This document shows positions 1-8,114 of a stretch of 9,945 nucleotides of DNA, one piece after another; positions within the stretch are counted from its first letter, which is position 1; each line of letters opens with the position of its first letter. Under the pieces are notes generated by a model, which was given only the letters and a program-made list of their open reading frames with translations, was not told where the DNA came from and did no database searches. The stretch is from the NCBI GenBank assembly GCA_022614735.1, contig JAKEHZ010000234.1:1-9945 (forward strand), given 5' to 3'. The position numbers and the translations under genes are program-made. The stretch comes from Acidobacteriota bacterium (lineage in GTDB: Bacteria > Acidobacteriota > Blastocatellia > RBC074).

Positions 1-385
1 GCTCAGTGCCCACCAGAATCGTTCTGGTAACCTGCTGGCTTGCGGTATTGATAACGGAGACCGTGCCGCTGACAGTATTGGTGACGTAAGCGGTCTGCCC
101 GTTGGGATGAATTGCTACACCGTTCGGTTCATCGCCGACCTGGATCTCCCCGACTTTTTGGTTGGCATCGTTTTGAACATTAAAGACCGACACCGTATCG
201 TTGTCAGGATTGACCTCCCAGACGAAATTATTGTCGGGGGTGATAGCAATCGGGCCAGAGCTTGTGGGACCGCTAGTTGTTTGCTGTGCAGAGACTGACA
301 GTCTTCGATCTCCGTTGTACCAGCAAAACAGGGCGCCGGCGATGAAGAGCGAAGATAGCGTAAGTTTTGCTAACTTTAATTTCAA
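1..385 (-). CDS. Exported YVTN beta-propeller protein, 5' part only
   Basis: The reading frame starts at TTG (385-383) and runs off the left edge after 128 codons. The first residues, MKLKLAKLTL then SSLFIAGALFCWY, form a basic n-region and hydrophobic core. A likely signal peptidase I site follows SVSA (residue 33), so the product should be exported; there is no good lipobox. After a Thr/Ser/Pro linker come two beta-propeller blade repeats: AITPDNNFVWEVNPDNDTVSVFNV (residues 47-70, given here only by its key parts AITPD, WEVN and DTVSVFNV) and a second with AIHPNGQTAYVTNT and GTVSVINT (91-113), the classic YVTN repeat. TTG was chosen because GGAGGG lies 5 nt upstream and no ATG or GTG lies between it and the in-frame stop at 415-413. 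YVTN proteins are extracellular or surface propellers of varied function, so the specific role is unknown. The gene is divergent from the kinase gene at 680. Confidence 0.85.
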   Translation of the reverse strand, partial: MKLKLAKLTLSSLFIAGALFCWYNGDRRLSVSAQQTTSGPTSSGPIAITPDNNFVWEVNPDNDTVSVFNVQNDANQKVGEIQVGDEPNGVAIHPNGQTAYVTNTVSGTVSVINTASQQVTRTILVGTE

Positions 386-390
386 TTTTT

Positions 391-396
391 CCCTCC
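391..396 (-). promoter_or_regulatory. Shine-Dalgarno of the YVTN gene, fixes a TTG start
   Basis: On the minus strand GGAGGG occupies 396-391, followed by AAAAA and TTG at 385. The strong match and 5-nt spacing decide in favour of the rare TTG start, since no other start codon is available in this open frame. Confidence 0.75.
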
Positions 397-418
397 AGAT
401 TTTTAAGCAGAACTACTA

Positions 419-424
419 TTTATA
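419..424 (-). promoter_or_regulatory. Possible -10 element for the YVTN gene
   Basis: TATAAA on the minus strand (424-419) would put transcription start near 412, giving a leader of about 27 nt that contains the Shine-Dalgarno at 396-391. No convincing -35 hexamer is seen 16-18 nt upstream, so this is a weak call based on one hexamer and its position. Confidence 0.25.
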
Positions 425-482
425 CGAACTCTCCTTGTTTACCTCTGTCTGAGCAATGGATAAGAGCAATGATCAGGGCAAG

Positions 483-549
483 AGACAGACGACCTGTCTT
501 AAACTCCTTTTATCTTGGCTGCGAAACAATGTTTGCTGCCAGGTCGTCT
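483..549. promoter_or_regulatory. Putative operator pair in the divergent control region
   Basis: A local dyad AGACAG-N5-CTGTCT occupies 483-499. Overlapping it, AGACGACCTG (487-496) recurs as its exact reverse complement CAGGTCGTCT at 540-549. The two copies are about 53 bp apart centre to centre, close to five turns of B-DNA. The downstream copy falls between the -35-like and -10-like hexamers of the candidate promoter at 533-560. The arrangement would suit a DNA-binding dimer acting by looping or promoter occlusion; the winged-helix protein encoded next door is one possible ligand. Repeats are seen directly; the function is inference. Confidence 0.4.
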
Positions 550-560
550 TCGGCTACAAT
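533..560 (+). promoter_or_regulatory. Candidate promoter for the kinase gene
   Basis: TTGCTG (533-538), a 16-nt spacer, then TACAAT (555-560). The -10 matches the sigma-70 consensus at 5 of 6 positions, the -35 only in TTG. Transcription would start near 567 and leave a leader of about 113 nt before the ATG at 680. This is the best sigma-70-like match I found in the gap, but it is moderate. Confidence 0.3.
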
Positions 561-618
561 GACCGCGTTCGAAAAACTCCGAAATATCTCATCCATTGCG
601 CGGCGGAAGATACAGACT

Positions 619-658
619 GGCGGGGGTAGAAGTCTTTAGCCCGCCTTGAAATTTTTTT
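619..658 (+). terminator. Terminator- or attenuator-like hairpin in the kinase leader
   Basis: GGCGGG (619-624) can pair with CCCGCC (640-645) across a 15-nt loop. A run of seven T follows at 652-658, 6 nt after the stem, which is further than in a canonical intrinsic terminator. It sits 22 nt before the kinase start codon, so if real it would act as an attenuator on that gene. Weak call. Confidence 0.2.
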
Positions 659-679
659 GAAAGAGTTCTGAAAGCTTCT

Positions 680-3406
<2,727 letters not shown>

Positions 3407-3440
3407 CAACTACTGGGAGCGCAAGCGCTCCCAGTAGTTG
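3407..3440. repeat. Perfect 16-bp hairpin directly after the kinase stop codon
   Basis: CAACTACTGGGAGCGC (3407-3422), AA, then its exact reverse complement (3425-3440). The left arm begins at the first base after the TGA at 3404-3406. There is no T-run after it; the glycosyltransferase Shine-Dalgarno follows 1-2 nt later. It could terminate or stabilise the kinase transcript, or modulate translation of the next gene. It belongs to the series of stop-codon-abutting inverted repeats in this window. Confidence 0.8.
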
Positions 3441-3441
3441 C

Positions 3442-3448
3442 AGAGGAG
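3442..3448 (+). promoter_or_regulatory. Shine-Dalgarno deciding the glycosyltransferase start
   Basis: AGAGGAG lies 5 nt before the ATG at 3454. It supports this start over an in-frame ATG at 3379, which would overlap the kinase gene and add 25 residues unlike the family's N-terminus. The site directly follows the hairpin at 3407-3440. Confidence 0.75.
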
Positions 3449-3453
3449 TTTCA

Positions 3454-4425
3454 ATGGATTATTCAATCGTCGTCCCTTTTCATAACGAGGAAGCGAACCT
3501 GCCCGCGCTCTATAACCGACTGACGAGGGTAATGGAAGAGATCGGTGAAGAGTACGAACTGATCTTTGTTGACGATGGCAGCGTTGATCAGACTCACGCG
3601 GTCCTCAAAAACATTAGCGCGCTTGATCCACGTGTAATCGGCTTACGTCTGCGCCGCAATTTCGGACAAACTGCGGCATTGGCTGCAGGGTTCGATCATG
3701 CAATCGGTGATGTGATCATTGCTATGGATGGTGATTTGCAGCATCAGCCGGAAGACATTCCGCGTTTCATCGAAAAGATCAGAGAAGGCTATGATGTAGT
3801 GAGCGGTTGGAGACAACAAAGACAAGACGGTTTCCTGCGAATCTTCCCGTCCAGGATTGCAAATAAGCTGATGGCGCGAGCATCAGGTGTGCCGATTCAT
3901 GATTTTGGAACGACCTTCAAAGCCTACCGGCGCGAAGTATTGAAGAGGATTCCGATCTACGGCCAGATGCACCGCTTCATGCCTGCAATGGCGAGTGTTG
4001 AAGGCGCGTTGATCACTGAAGTGCCGATCCAGGACCTACCGCGAGTTAACGGCAAGTCGCATTACGGTCTGGCGCGGGCTTTCCGAGTGGTATTCGATAT
4101 CCTAACCATCCGCTTCATCGTTCATTACTTTTCGCGGCCACTCCATTTCTTCGGGAGTGTCGGCGCAGTGATGATCTCGGTAGCGCTTATTTTGGCTGGC
4201 TGGCTGTTGTTCAAAAAGCTTTACTGGCGCGAAGACATCTTCATACAAAACGGGCCGATGCTCTTGTTTTCAGCCGTGACTTTCCTGGCCGGGATGCAGT
4301 TTTTAGGCATGGGATTTTTAGGCGATTTGTTTGCAAGGCTCTATCACGCGCCGCAGCAAAGAGATATTTATAATGTGGCGAGGATTTATCGGGCCGAAGA
4401 GAGAATTCCAAACAGACGAAATTAA
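3454..4425 (+). CDS. Family 2 polyprenyl-phosphate glycosyltransferase (ArnC/GtrB/DPM1 type)
   Basis: A 323-residue membrane glycosyltransferase, close in length to ArnC. The GT-A domain begins at once with YSIVVPFHNEEANLP. It carries VDDGS (39-43), the metal/nucleotide-sugar motif MDGDLQ (91-96), RNFGQTAALAAGF (68-80) and DFGTTFKAYRR (150-160). Two C-terminal hydrophobic segments (about 233-253 and 268-291) include GMQFLGMGFLGDLFARLY, typical of the ArnC/GtrB group. Such enzymes move a sugar from a nucleotide donor to undecaprenyl phosphate on the cytoplasmic face of the inner membrane, usually for envelope glycan modification. Donor and final acceptor cannot be told from sequence. It lies 47 bp after the kinase gene, separated by a hairpin, and has no clear promoter of its own. 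The nearby hopanoid genes make a lipid-glycosylation role conceivable, but it does not look like HpnB or HpnI. Confidence 0.88.
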   Translation: MDYSIVVPFHNEEANLPALYNRLTRVMEEIGEEYELIFVDDGSVDQTHAVLKNISALDPRVIGLRLRRNFGQTAALAAGFDHAIGDVIIAMDGDLQHQPEDIPRFIEKIREGYDVVSGWRQQRQDGFLRIFPSRIANKLMARASGVPIHDFGTTFKAYRREVLKRIPIYGQMHRFMPAMASVEGALITEVPIQDLPRVNGKSHYGLARAFRVVFDILTIRFIVHYFSRPLHFFGSVGAVMISVALILAGWLLFKKLYWREDIFIQNGPMLLFSAVTFLAGMQFLGMGFLGDLFARLYHAPQQRDIYNVARIYRAEERIPNRRN

Positions 4426-4446
4426 CTTAGTGGGTCACCCACTAAG
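4426..4446. repeat. Perfect 9-bp hairpin directly after the glycosyltransferase stop
   Basis: CTTAGTGGG (4426-4434), loop TCA, CCCACTAAG (4438-4446). The left arm starts at the first base after the TAA at 4423-4425. It is followed by GAAAAATT-like sequence rather than a U-tract, so it is not a textbook intrinsic terminator. It sits immediately upstream of the fni promoter and may insulate that unit from readthrough. Confidence 0.65.
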
Positions 4447-4451
4447 AAAAA

Positions 4452-4480
4452 TTGGCATTCCGTGAAATCGGAACTATAAT
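4452..4480 (+). promoter_or_regulatory. Near-consensus sigma-70 promoter for fni-hpnG
   Basis: TTGGCA (4452-4457), a 17-nt spacer, then a perfect TATAAT (4475-4480). Only one of 12 hexamer positions departs from consensus. Transcription should start near 4487-4488, leaving a leader of about 11 nt with no recognisable Shine-Dalgarno before the ATG at 4499. Confidence 0.7.
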
Positions 4481-4498
4481 CTGAGTTATTCTTAATTC

Positions 4499-5560
4499 AT
4501 GGCAACGCTTCCTGAAATCGTCAATCGCAAGCGCAGTCACTTCGATCTCTGTGCACATCACGACGTTGAGTTCCGCAACAAAACCACCTGGTTCGAGGAT
4601 ATCGAGCTGGTACATCAACCTCTTGTTGAGACTCGACTCGAGGAGATTGATATGAGCGTCACGGTGCTGGACAAGCGCCTCAACTTTCCCGTGATTATCA
4701 CCGGTATGACGGGCGGGACAGAGGAGGTCGGTCGTTTCAATCGTGAGATTGCGGCGTTTGCTGATCGAAAAGGCATCGGTTTCGGTGTCGGCTCGCAACG
4801 CATAATGCTTCGATACCCGGAACTAAAAAAGACTTTCCAGGTGCGCGATGTGGCTCCTGATGTCCTGCTCTTCGGCAACATCGGCATAGCGCAGGCGCGA
4901 GAGCTGAGTACGCGCGAACTTTCAGAATTAACTGATGAGATAGGCGCGGATGCATTATGCATTCATCTCAATGCGGCGATGGAGATCATTCAAGAGAATG
5001 GGGATCACGATTTTCGCGGCTCACTCGATGCGTTGAAGAGATTGGTCGCTGAATCAACGACTGAAATCATTATTAAAGAGACCGGTTGCGGATTTGACAG
5101 AGAGTCGGGTGAGCGATTGGCTGAAATCGGAGTGAAGTGGATCGATGTCTCGGGCGCAGGCGGGACATCGTGGGTAGGAGTTGAGACTATCCGCAATCGG
5201 GCATTGAGGCATCTGGGCGAAGCCTTTTGGGATTGGGGCATTCCGACCTCAGCGAGCATTTGCGAGCTTCGTTCGTCGAATCTGAATTTAATTGCTTCCG
5301 GGGGCATCCGCACAGGGTTGCAGGCGGCAAAAGCTCTCGCGCTCGGCGCGAAAGCGGTCGGAGTTGCATTACCGGTTTTACGAGCATATGTCGCCGGCGG
5401 GGTTGAAGGCGTGGAAATTTTCCTCAGTGCGTTATGCGATGAAGTGCGGGCCGCGTTGATGCTCTGCGGCTGCGCTCGTCTTGATGACCTGACTGCTGAT
5501 CGAGCCGTCATCGGCGGGAGGTTGCTCGAGTGGGTAAAACAGCGTGGATTAATGACGTGA
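4499..5560 (+). CDS. fni: Type 2 isopentenyl-diphosphate delta-isomerase (FMN-dependent)
   Basis: A 353-residue TIM-barrel enzyme that interconverts IPP and DMAPP using reduced FMN, NADPH and Mg2+, supplying isoprenoid and hopanoid synthesis. Family marks: RKRSHF near the N-terminus (10-15), PVIITGMTGG (64-73), GVGSQR (96-101), GNIGIAQ (126-132), HLNAAMEIIQ (156-165), K193 in IIKETGCG, DVSGAGGTSW (216-225), and the phosphate/FMN-binding ASGGIRTG (266-273) and ALGAKAVG (281-288). Length is normal. One oddity: in the HLNxxQE motif the residue after which Gln is proposed to catalyse is Met161, while the Mg-binding Glu (E162) is kept. The ATG follows a strong promoter with a very short leader lacking a Shine-Dalgarno. 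The 3' end overlaps hpnG by 31 bp, so the two are probably cotranscribed. Confidence 0.92.
   Translation: MATLPEIVNRKRSHFDLCAHHDVEFRNKTTWFEDIELVHQPLVETRLEEIDMSVTVLDKRLNFPVIITGMTGGTEEVGRFNREIAAFADRKGIGFGVGSQRIMLRYPELKKTFQVRDVAPDVLLFGNIGIAQARELSTRELSELTDEIGADALCIHLNAAMEIIQENGDHDFRGSLDALKRLVAESTTEIIIKETGCGFDRESGERLAEIGVKWIDVSGAGGTSWVGVETIRNRALRHLGEAFWDWGIPTSASICELRSSNLNLIASGGIRTGLQAAKALALGAKAVGVALPVLRAYVAGGVEGVEIFLSALCDEVRAALMLCGCARLDDLTADRAVIGGRLLEWVKQRGLMT
5516..5521 (+). promoter_or_regulatory. Shine-Dalgarno supporting the GTG start of hpnG
   Basis: GGGAGG inside the 3' end of fni stands 8 nt before GTG at 5530. It favours that start over an in-frame GTG at 5557 whose last two bases overlap the fni TGA and which lacks a comparable site. 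The later start remains possible because the conserved fold only begins around residue 17. Confidence 0.6.
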
Positions 5561-6360
5561 CAACTGACGGCTTAACTCGTCTCTGCCTTGTGACGGCGGT
5601 CGAGATCGAATTCAAGACTGCTTCCGGTCTGCTCATTGAAAGCTCTTTCGAAGATGAAGCTCAGATGAGAGTCTGTCGCGGTCGTTTTGGTGACCGGCAA
5701 GTTACAGTGCTGAAATCCGAAATGGGCGCGTTTGGTTTTGCAGAACGGCTTGCTGCTCACCTTGCTGACAACCAATATGACGCCCTCATCGTCGCCGGTC
5801 TGGCGGGCGCGCTCGACCCGAAACTGAAGACCGGCGATGCTATTGTGTTTAATCTATGCTACAACGAGCGCACTAATGCTGTGGGCTCAATCTCAAGAGA
5901 AAAGCAATTGAGCCGTGAAGAAAATGCGAGCATTGCCTGTGATCCTAATCTTTCTCGATTCATTACAGAGACTTTGCAGGCATCGGGTCTTTCCTGCATT
6001 CGTGGAGCGGGGGTTACGGTTGATCATATTGTGAACAGGGCTAGAGACAAAATCTCTCTGGGAATTCGGTTTAATGCTCTAGCTGTCGATATGGAGACTT
6101 ACGATATTTTGGCAGTCTGTGCCGGCTCTGGATTAACGGCAGCGGCTCTTCGCGTTGTCTTGGACGAGGCAGACAGCGATCTTCCTGATTTCAATCGCGC
6201 ACTTAAACCAGACGGTCAAATGAGCAAATGGCAAATAGCATCCGCCATGATGATAAGTCCTTTCGTATCGATGCGTTTCCTTTTCAGCCTGAGGCGTGTA
6301 GTGGAATCATTGCACGTTAATCTGAAAGCTATTCTTAATGCCAAAGATGGGTTCAGGTGA
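5530..6360 (+). CDS. hpnG: Hopanoid-associated phosphorylase/nucleosidase, HpnG-like
   Basis: A 276-residue member of the PNP/UDP phosphorylase (MTA/SAH nucleosidase-like) superfamily. HpnG removes adenine from adenosylhopane, made by the radical SAM enzyme HpnH, to give ribosylhopane, the precursor of bacteriohopanepolyols. Visible marks: beta-strand LCLVTAVEIEF (18-28), VAGLAGALDPKLKTGDAIVF (88-107), the nucleoside-ribose binding motif VDMETYDI (186-193), and AALRVVLDEADSDLP (205-219). The tail with LKPDGQ (225-230) followed by a hydrophobic helical stretch matches the HpnG pattern rather than shorter MTA/SAH or futalosine nucleosidases. It overlaps the end of fni and starts with GTG, which suggests translational coupling. 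A general nucleoside phosphorylase is the alternative. The assignment is helped by hpnA 0.8 kb downstream. Confidence 0.75.
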   Translation: MGKTAWINDVTTDGLTRLCLVTAVEIEFKTASGLLIESSFEDEAQMRVCRGRFGDRQVTVLKSEMGAFGFAERLAAHLADNQYDALIVAGLAGALDPKLKTGDAIVFNLCYNERTNAVGSISREKQLSREENASIACDPNLSRFITETLQASGLSCIRGAGVTVDHIVNRARDKISLGIRFNALAVDMETYDILAVCAGSGLTAAALRVVLDEADSDLPDFNRALKPDGQMSKWQIASAMMISPFVSMRFLFSLRRVVESLHVNLKAILNAKDGFR

Positions 6361-6385
6361 TGATTAAAGCCCTCCAGTCCAACAG

Positions 6386-6414
6386 TTGACAAGGAGGAAT
6401 CGTCTGGCTAGAGT
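6386..6414 (+). promoter_or_regulatory. Candidate sigma-70 promoter for yjbQ
   Basis: A perfect TTGACA (6386-6391), a 17-nt spacer, then TAGAGT (6409-6414; 4 of 6 matches to TATAAT). Transcription would start near 6421, leaving a leader of about 95 nt rich in G and C before the yjbQ Shine-Dalgarno. It lies 25 nt after the hpnG stop, so yjbQ may be expressed separately from fni-hpnG. Confidence 0.45.
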
Positions 6415-6515
6415 TTCACACTTACTTCTGAGCGCGGCCCCGGCGCCAAAGGTTAGCCGCTTGCCGCAAGGGTTAAATGGAGGCCCTTCGTAGAAAATAT
6501 TAAGGAGAACAGCAA

Positions 6516-7007
6516 ATGAGCAATCTGGCACTCTCAGCGGTAGAGGTACAGCCAAAAGTTGAGACCAAAGAAGGAACATATAAAATTGCTTCAACTACAC
6601 TCGTTTTCAGCACAACCGAGCGGATCGAACTGAAGAGCATCACCCGGGAGATTGATGCTTTTGTCCGGCAAACGCCCATCCGCGATGGCGTCGTGCAGGT
6701 CTCGTCACTACATACGACGGCGGGTCTGATGCTGAATGAGACACAGGGTGCTTTGCTTTCCGACATTTCTTCGTTCTTCGAACAGATCATTCCGCGAGGA
6801 GTTTACTACAAACATAATGATCCGCTGCTCTCCGATTGCGACCGCAAAAATGCGGATGCGCACCTGCGTGTAGTGGTCGTCGGTCACAGCCTCTCAATCC
6901 CCATCGTCGATGGCAAACTAAAACTCGGCACCTGGCAAAACGTCCTTCTAACTGAGTTCGACGGCCCTAACAACCGAAAGATCCATGTTCAAGTAATGGG
7001 TATCTGA
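6516..7007 (+). CDS. yjbQ: YjbQ / UPF0047 family protein
   Basis: A 163-residue protein of the YjbQ (UPF0047) family, small cytoplasmic proteins that carry the database name 'secondary thiamine-phosphate synthase enzyme'; some members show weak thiamine phosphate synthase activity and the true physiological role is unsettled. Family marks: SSLHTTAGLMLNE (63-75), the metal-site region NADAHLRVVVVG (112-123), PIVDGKLKLGTWQNVLLTEFDGP (key parts VDGKL, LGTWQ and EFDGP, 129-151). About 20 residues precede the conserved part, a short extension compared with usual members of about 140. The start is supported by AAGGAG at 6502-6507, 8 nt before the ATG. It lies between hpnG and hpnA with no known hopanoid function. 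Its TGA contributes its last two bases to the 39-bp inverted repeat that follows. Confidence 0.9.
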   Translation: MSNLALSAVEVQPKVETKEGTYKIASTTLVFSTTERIELKSITREIDAFVRQTPIRDGVVQVSSLHTTAGLMLNETQGALLSDISSFFEQIIPRGVYYKHNDPLLSDCDRKNADAHLRVVVVGHSLSIPIVDGKLKLGTWQNVLLTEFDGPNNRKIHVQVMGI

Positions 7008-7119
7008 TTGCGGACTACTGAATGCGGATTGCGGATTGCGGATTTTATAAATGGAAGTTCCTCTTAAATCCGCAATCCGCAATCCGCAATCCGCAATCCG
7101 CATTCAGTAGTCCGCAATC
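7006..7119. repeat. 39-bp perfect inverted repeat with 36-nt loop between yjbQ and hpnA
   Basis: Bases 7006-7044 are the exact reverse complement of 7081-7119. The outer 18 bp (starting GATTGCGGACTACTGAAT) are unique sequence and the inner 21 bp are three copies of a 7-nt unit. The loop (7045-7080) holds two further copies next to the right arm, so the right side has five units against three on the left. The left arm includes the last two bases of the yjbQ TGA. The right arm ends 6 nt before the hpnA ATG. No target-site duplication is visible at the edges and there is no U-tract, so neither a simple foldback transposon nor a standard terminator fits well. Confidence 0.92.
7067..7101. repeat. 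Five tandem copies of heptamer AATCCGC
   Basis: AATCCGC is repeated five times without interruption. The reverse-complement unit GCGGATT occurs three times at 7024-7044. The same unit in partial form recurs in the outer arms (GATTGCGG at 7006, CCGCAATC ending at 7119). Unequal copy number on the two sides shows that heptamers were gained or lost after, or independently of, the inverted arrangement. Confidence 0.9.
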
Positions 7120-7125
7120 CATAAT

Positions 7126-8112
7126 ATGCAGGCTTTTGTCACTGGCGCGACTGGATTCATTGGCAGTAATTTAGTGCACGAGCTGCTCGTAGATGGCCAC
7201 CGAATTAGAGCCCTGGTTCGTGCAGGGAGTGATCAGCGTAACATCGCACAGTTACCTGTTGAGCTGGTCACTGGCGATCTCGATAACAGACAAAAATTGG
7301 TTGATCAGATTGCGGGCTGCGATGTGATTTTTCACCTCGCAGCTCGTTACTCATTATGGGCGAGTGATAGCGAAGAGATCTATCAGGCGAACGTTTCCGG
7401 CACAAAAAATTTGCTTGCCGCTGCGCGCACTGCGCGGGTCAAACGTTTCATTCATACCAGCTCGGTCGCCGCTATCGGGGTTTCTCCCGCGAATACGCTT
7501 GGCACTGAAGAGACACAGACGACACTGGAAGAGTTGGTCAGCGATTATAAAAAATCTAAGTTTCTTGCCGAACAGGCCGCTCGGAATGCCGTTCGTGAAG
7601 GGCTCGACGTCGTCATCGTCAATCCTTCAACTCCGATCGGACCATGTGACGTCAAACCTACTCCGACCGGTGAAATCATCTTGAGATTTTTGCAAGATCG
7701 CATGCCGGCCTATGTCCATACCGGCCTCAACCTGATCGATGTTAAAGACGTCGCGCGTGGTCACATACTGGCATGGCGGAGGGGCCGTATCGGAGAGCGT
7801 TACATCCTCGGTCACCGCAATCTCACGCTCAAAGAGATGCTCGAGATGCTCGCGGCGATCACAGGTAAATCCGCGCCACGTTTTGCTATCCCCCACTTCA
7901 TCCCGCTGGCAGTCGCATATCTTGATGAGATGGTCATGGGGCGTTATTTCGGCAAAACGCCGCAGGTCTCACTCTTCTCGGTGCAGATGTCACAGAAGGC
8001 GATGTATTACGATTCATCGAAGGCTGTGCGCGAGTTGGGATTGCCGCAGAGTCCGATTGAAAATGCGTTGGAGAAGGCGGTGAGGTGGTTTGAAGAGAAT
8101 GGATATGTTTAA
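7126..8112 (+). CDS. hpnA: Hopanoid-associated NAD-dependent epimerase/dehydratase HpnA
   Basis: A 328-residue extended short-chain dehydrogenase. The Rossmann motif TGATGFIG (6-13) follows the start directly, D51 sits in the VTGDLDN segment (48-54), and the active site has S112/S113 in TSSVA and YxxxK as Y141/K145 in YKKSKFLAEQA. The stretch VIVNPSTPIGPCDVKPTPTG (163-182) and the MPAYVHTGLNLIDVKDVARGH region (193-213) are characteristic of the HpnA group found in hopanoid loci. HpnA is thought to act on a sugar or sugar-like group in hopanoid side-chain synthesis; its exact reaction is not established as far as I know. The ATG is fixed by an in-frame TAG at 7108-7110 and by the Rossmann strand starting at residue 2. 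No Shine-Dalgarno is present, because the right arm of the inverted repeat occupies its place. Its TAA faces pckA across the 93-bp inverted repeat. Confidence 0.9.
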   Translation: MQAFVTGATGFIGSNLVHELLVDGHRIRALVRAGSDQRNIAQLPVELVTGDLDNRQKLVDQIAGCDVIFHLAARYSLWASDSEEIYQANVSGTKNLLAAARTARVKRFIHTSSVAAIGVSPANTLGTEETQTTLEELVSDYKKSKFLAEQAARNAVREGLDVVIVNPSTPIGPCDVKPTPTGEIILRFLQDRMPAYVHTGLNLIDVKDVARGHILAWRRGRIGERYILGHRNLTLKEMLEMLAAITGKSAPRFAIPHFIPLAVAYLDEMVMGRYFGKTPQVSLFSVQMSQKAMYYDSSKAVRELGLPQSPIENALEKAVRWFEENGYV

Positions 8113-8114
8113 GA

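Noticed and set aside
6371..6397. Terminator hairpin after hpnG (CCTCC paired with GGAGG)
   Set aside because: The stem is interrupted and short, has no U-tract and overlaps a better TTGACA promoter element.
7051..7110. 19-codon leader ORF (ATG in the loop, TAG 15 nt before hpnA)
   Set aside because: It consists mostly of translated heptamer repeats and has no Shine-Dalgarno, so it is probably chance. It would matter only if transcription starts in the loop.
7006..7119. CRISPR array
   Set aside because: The repeats are contiguous heptamers without spacers and form an inverted pair; no cas genes are present.
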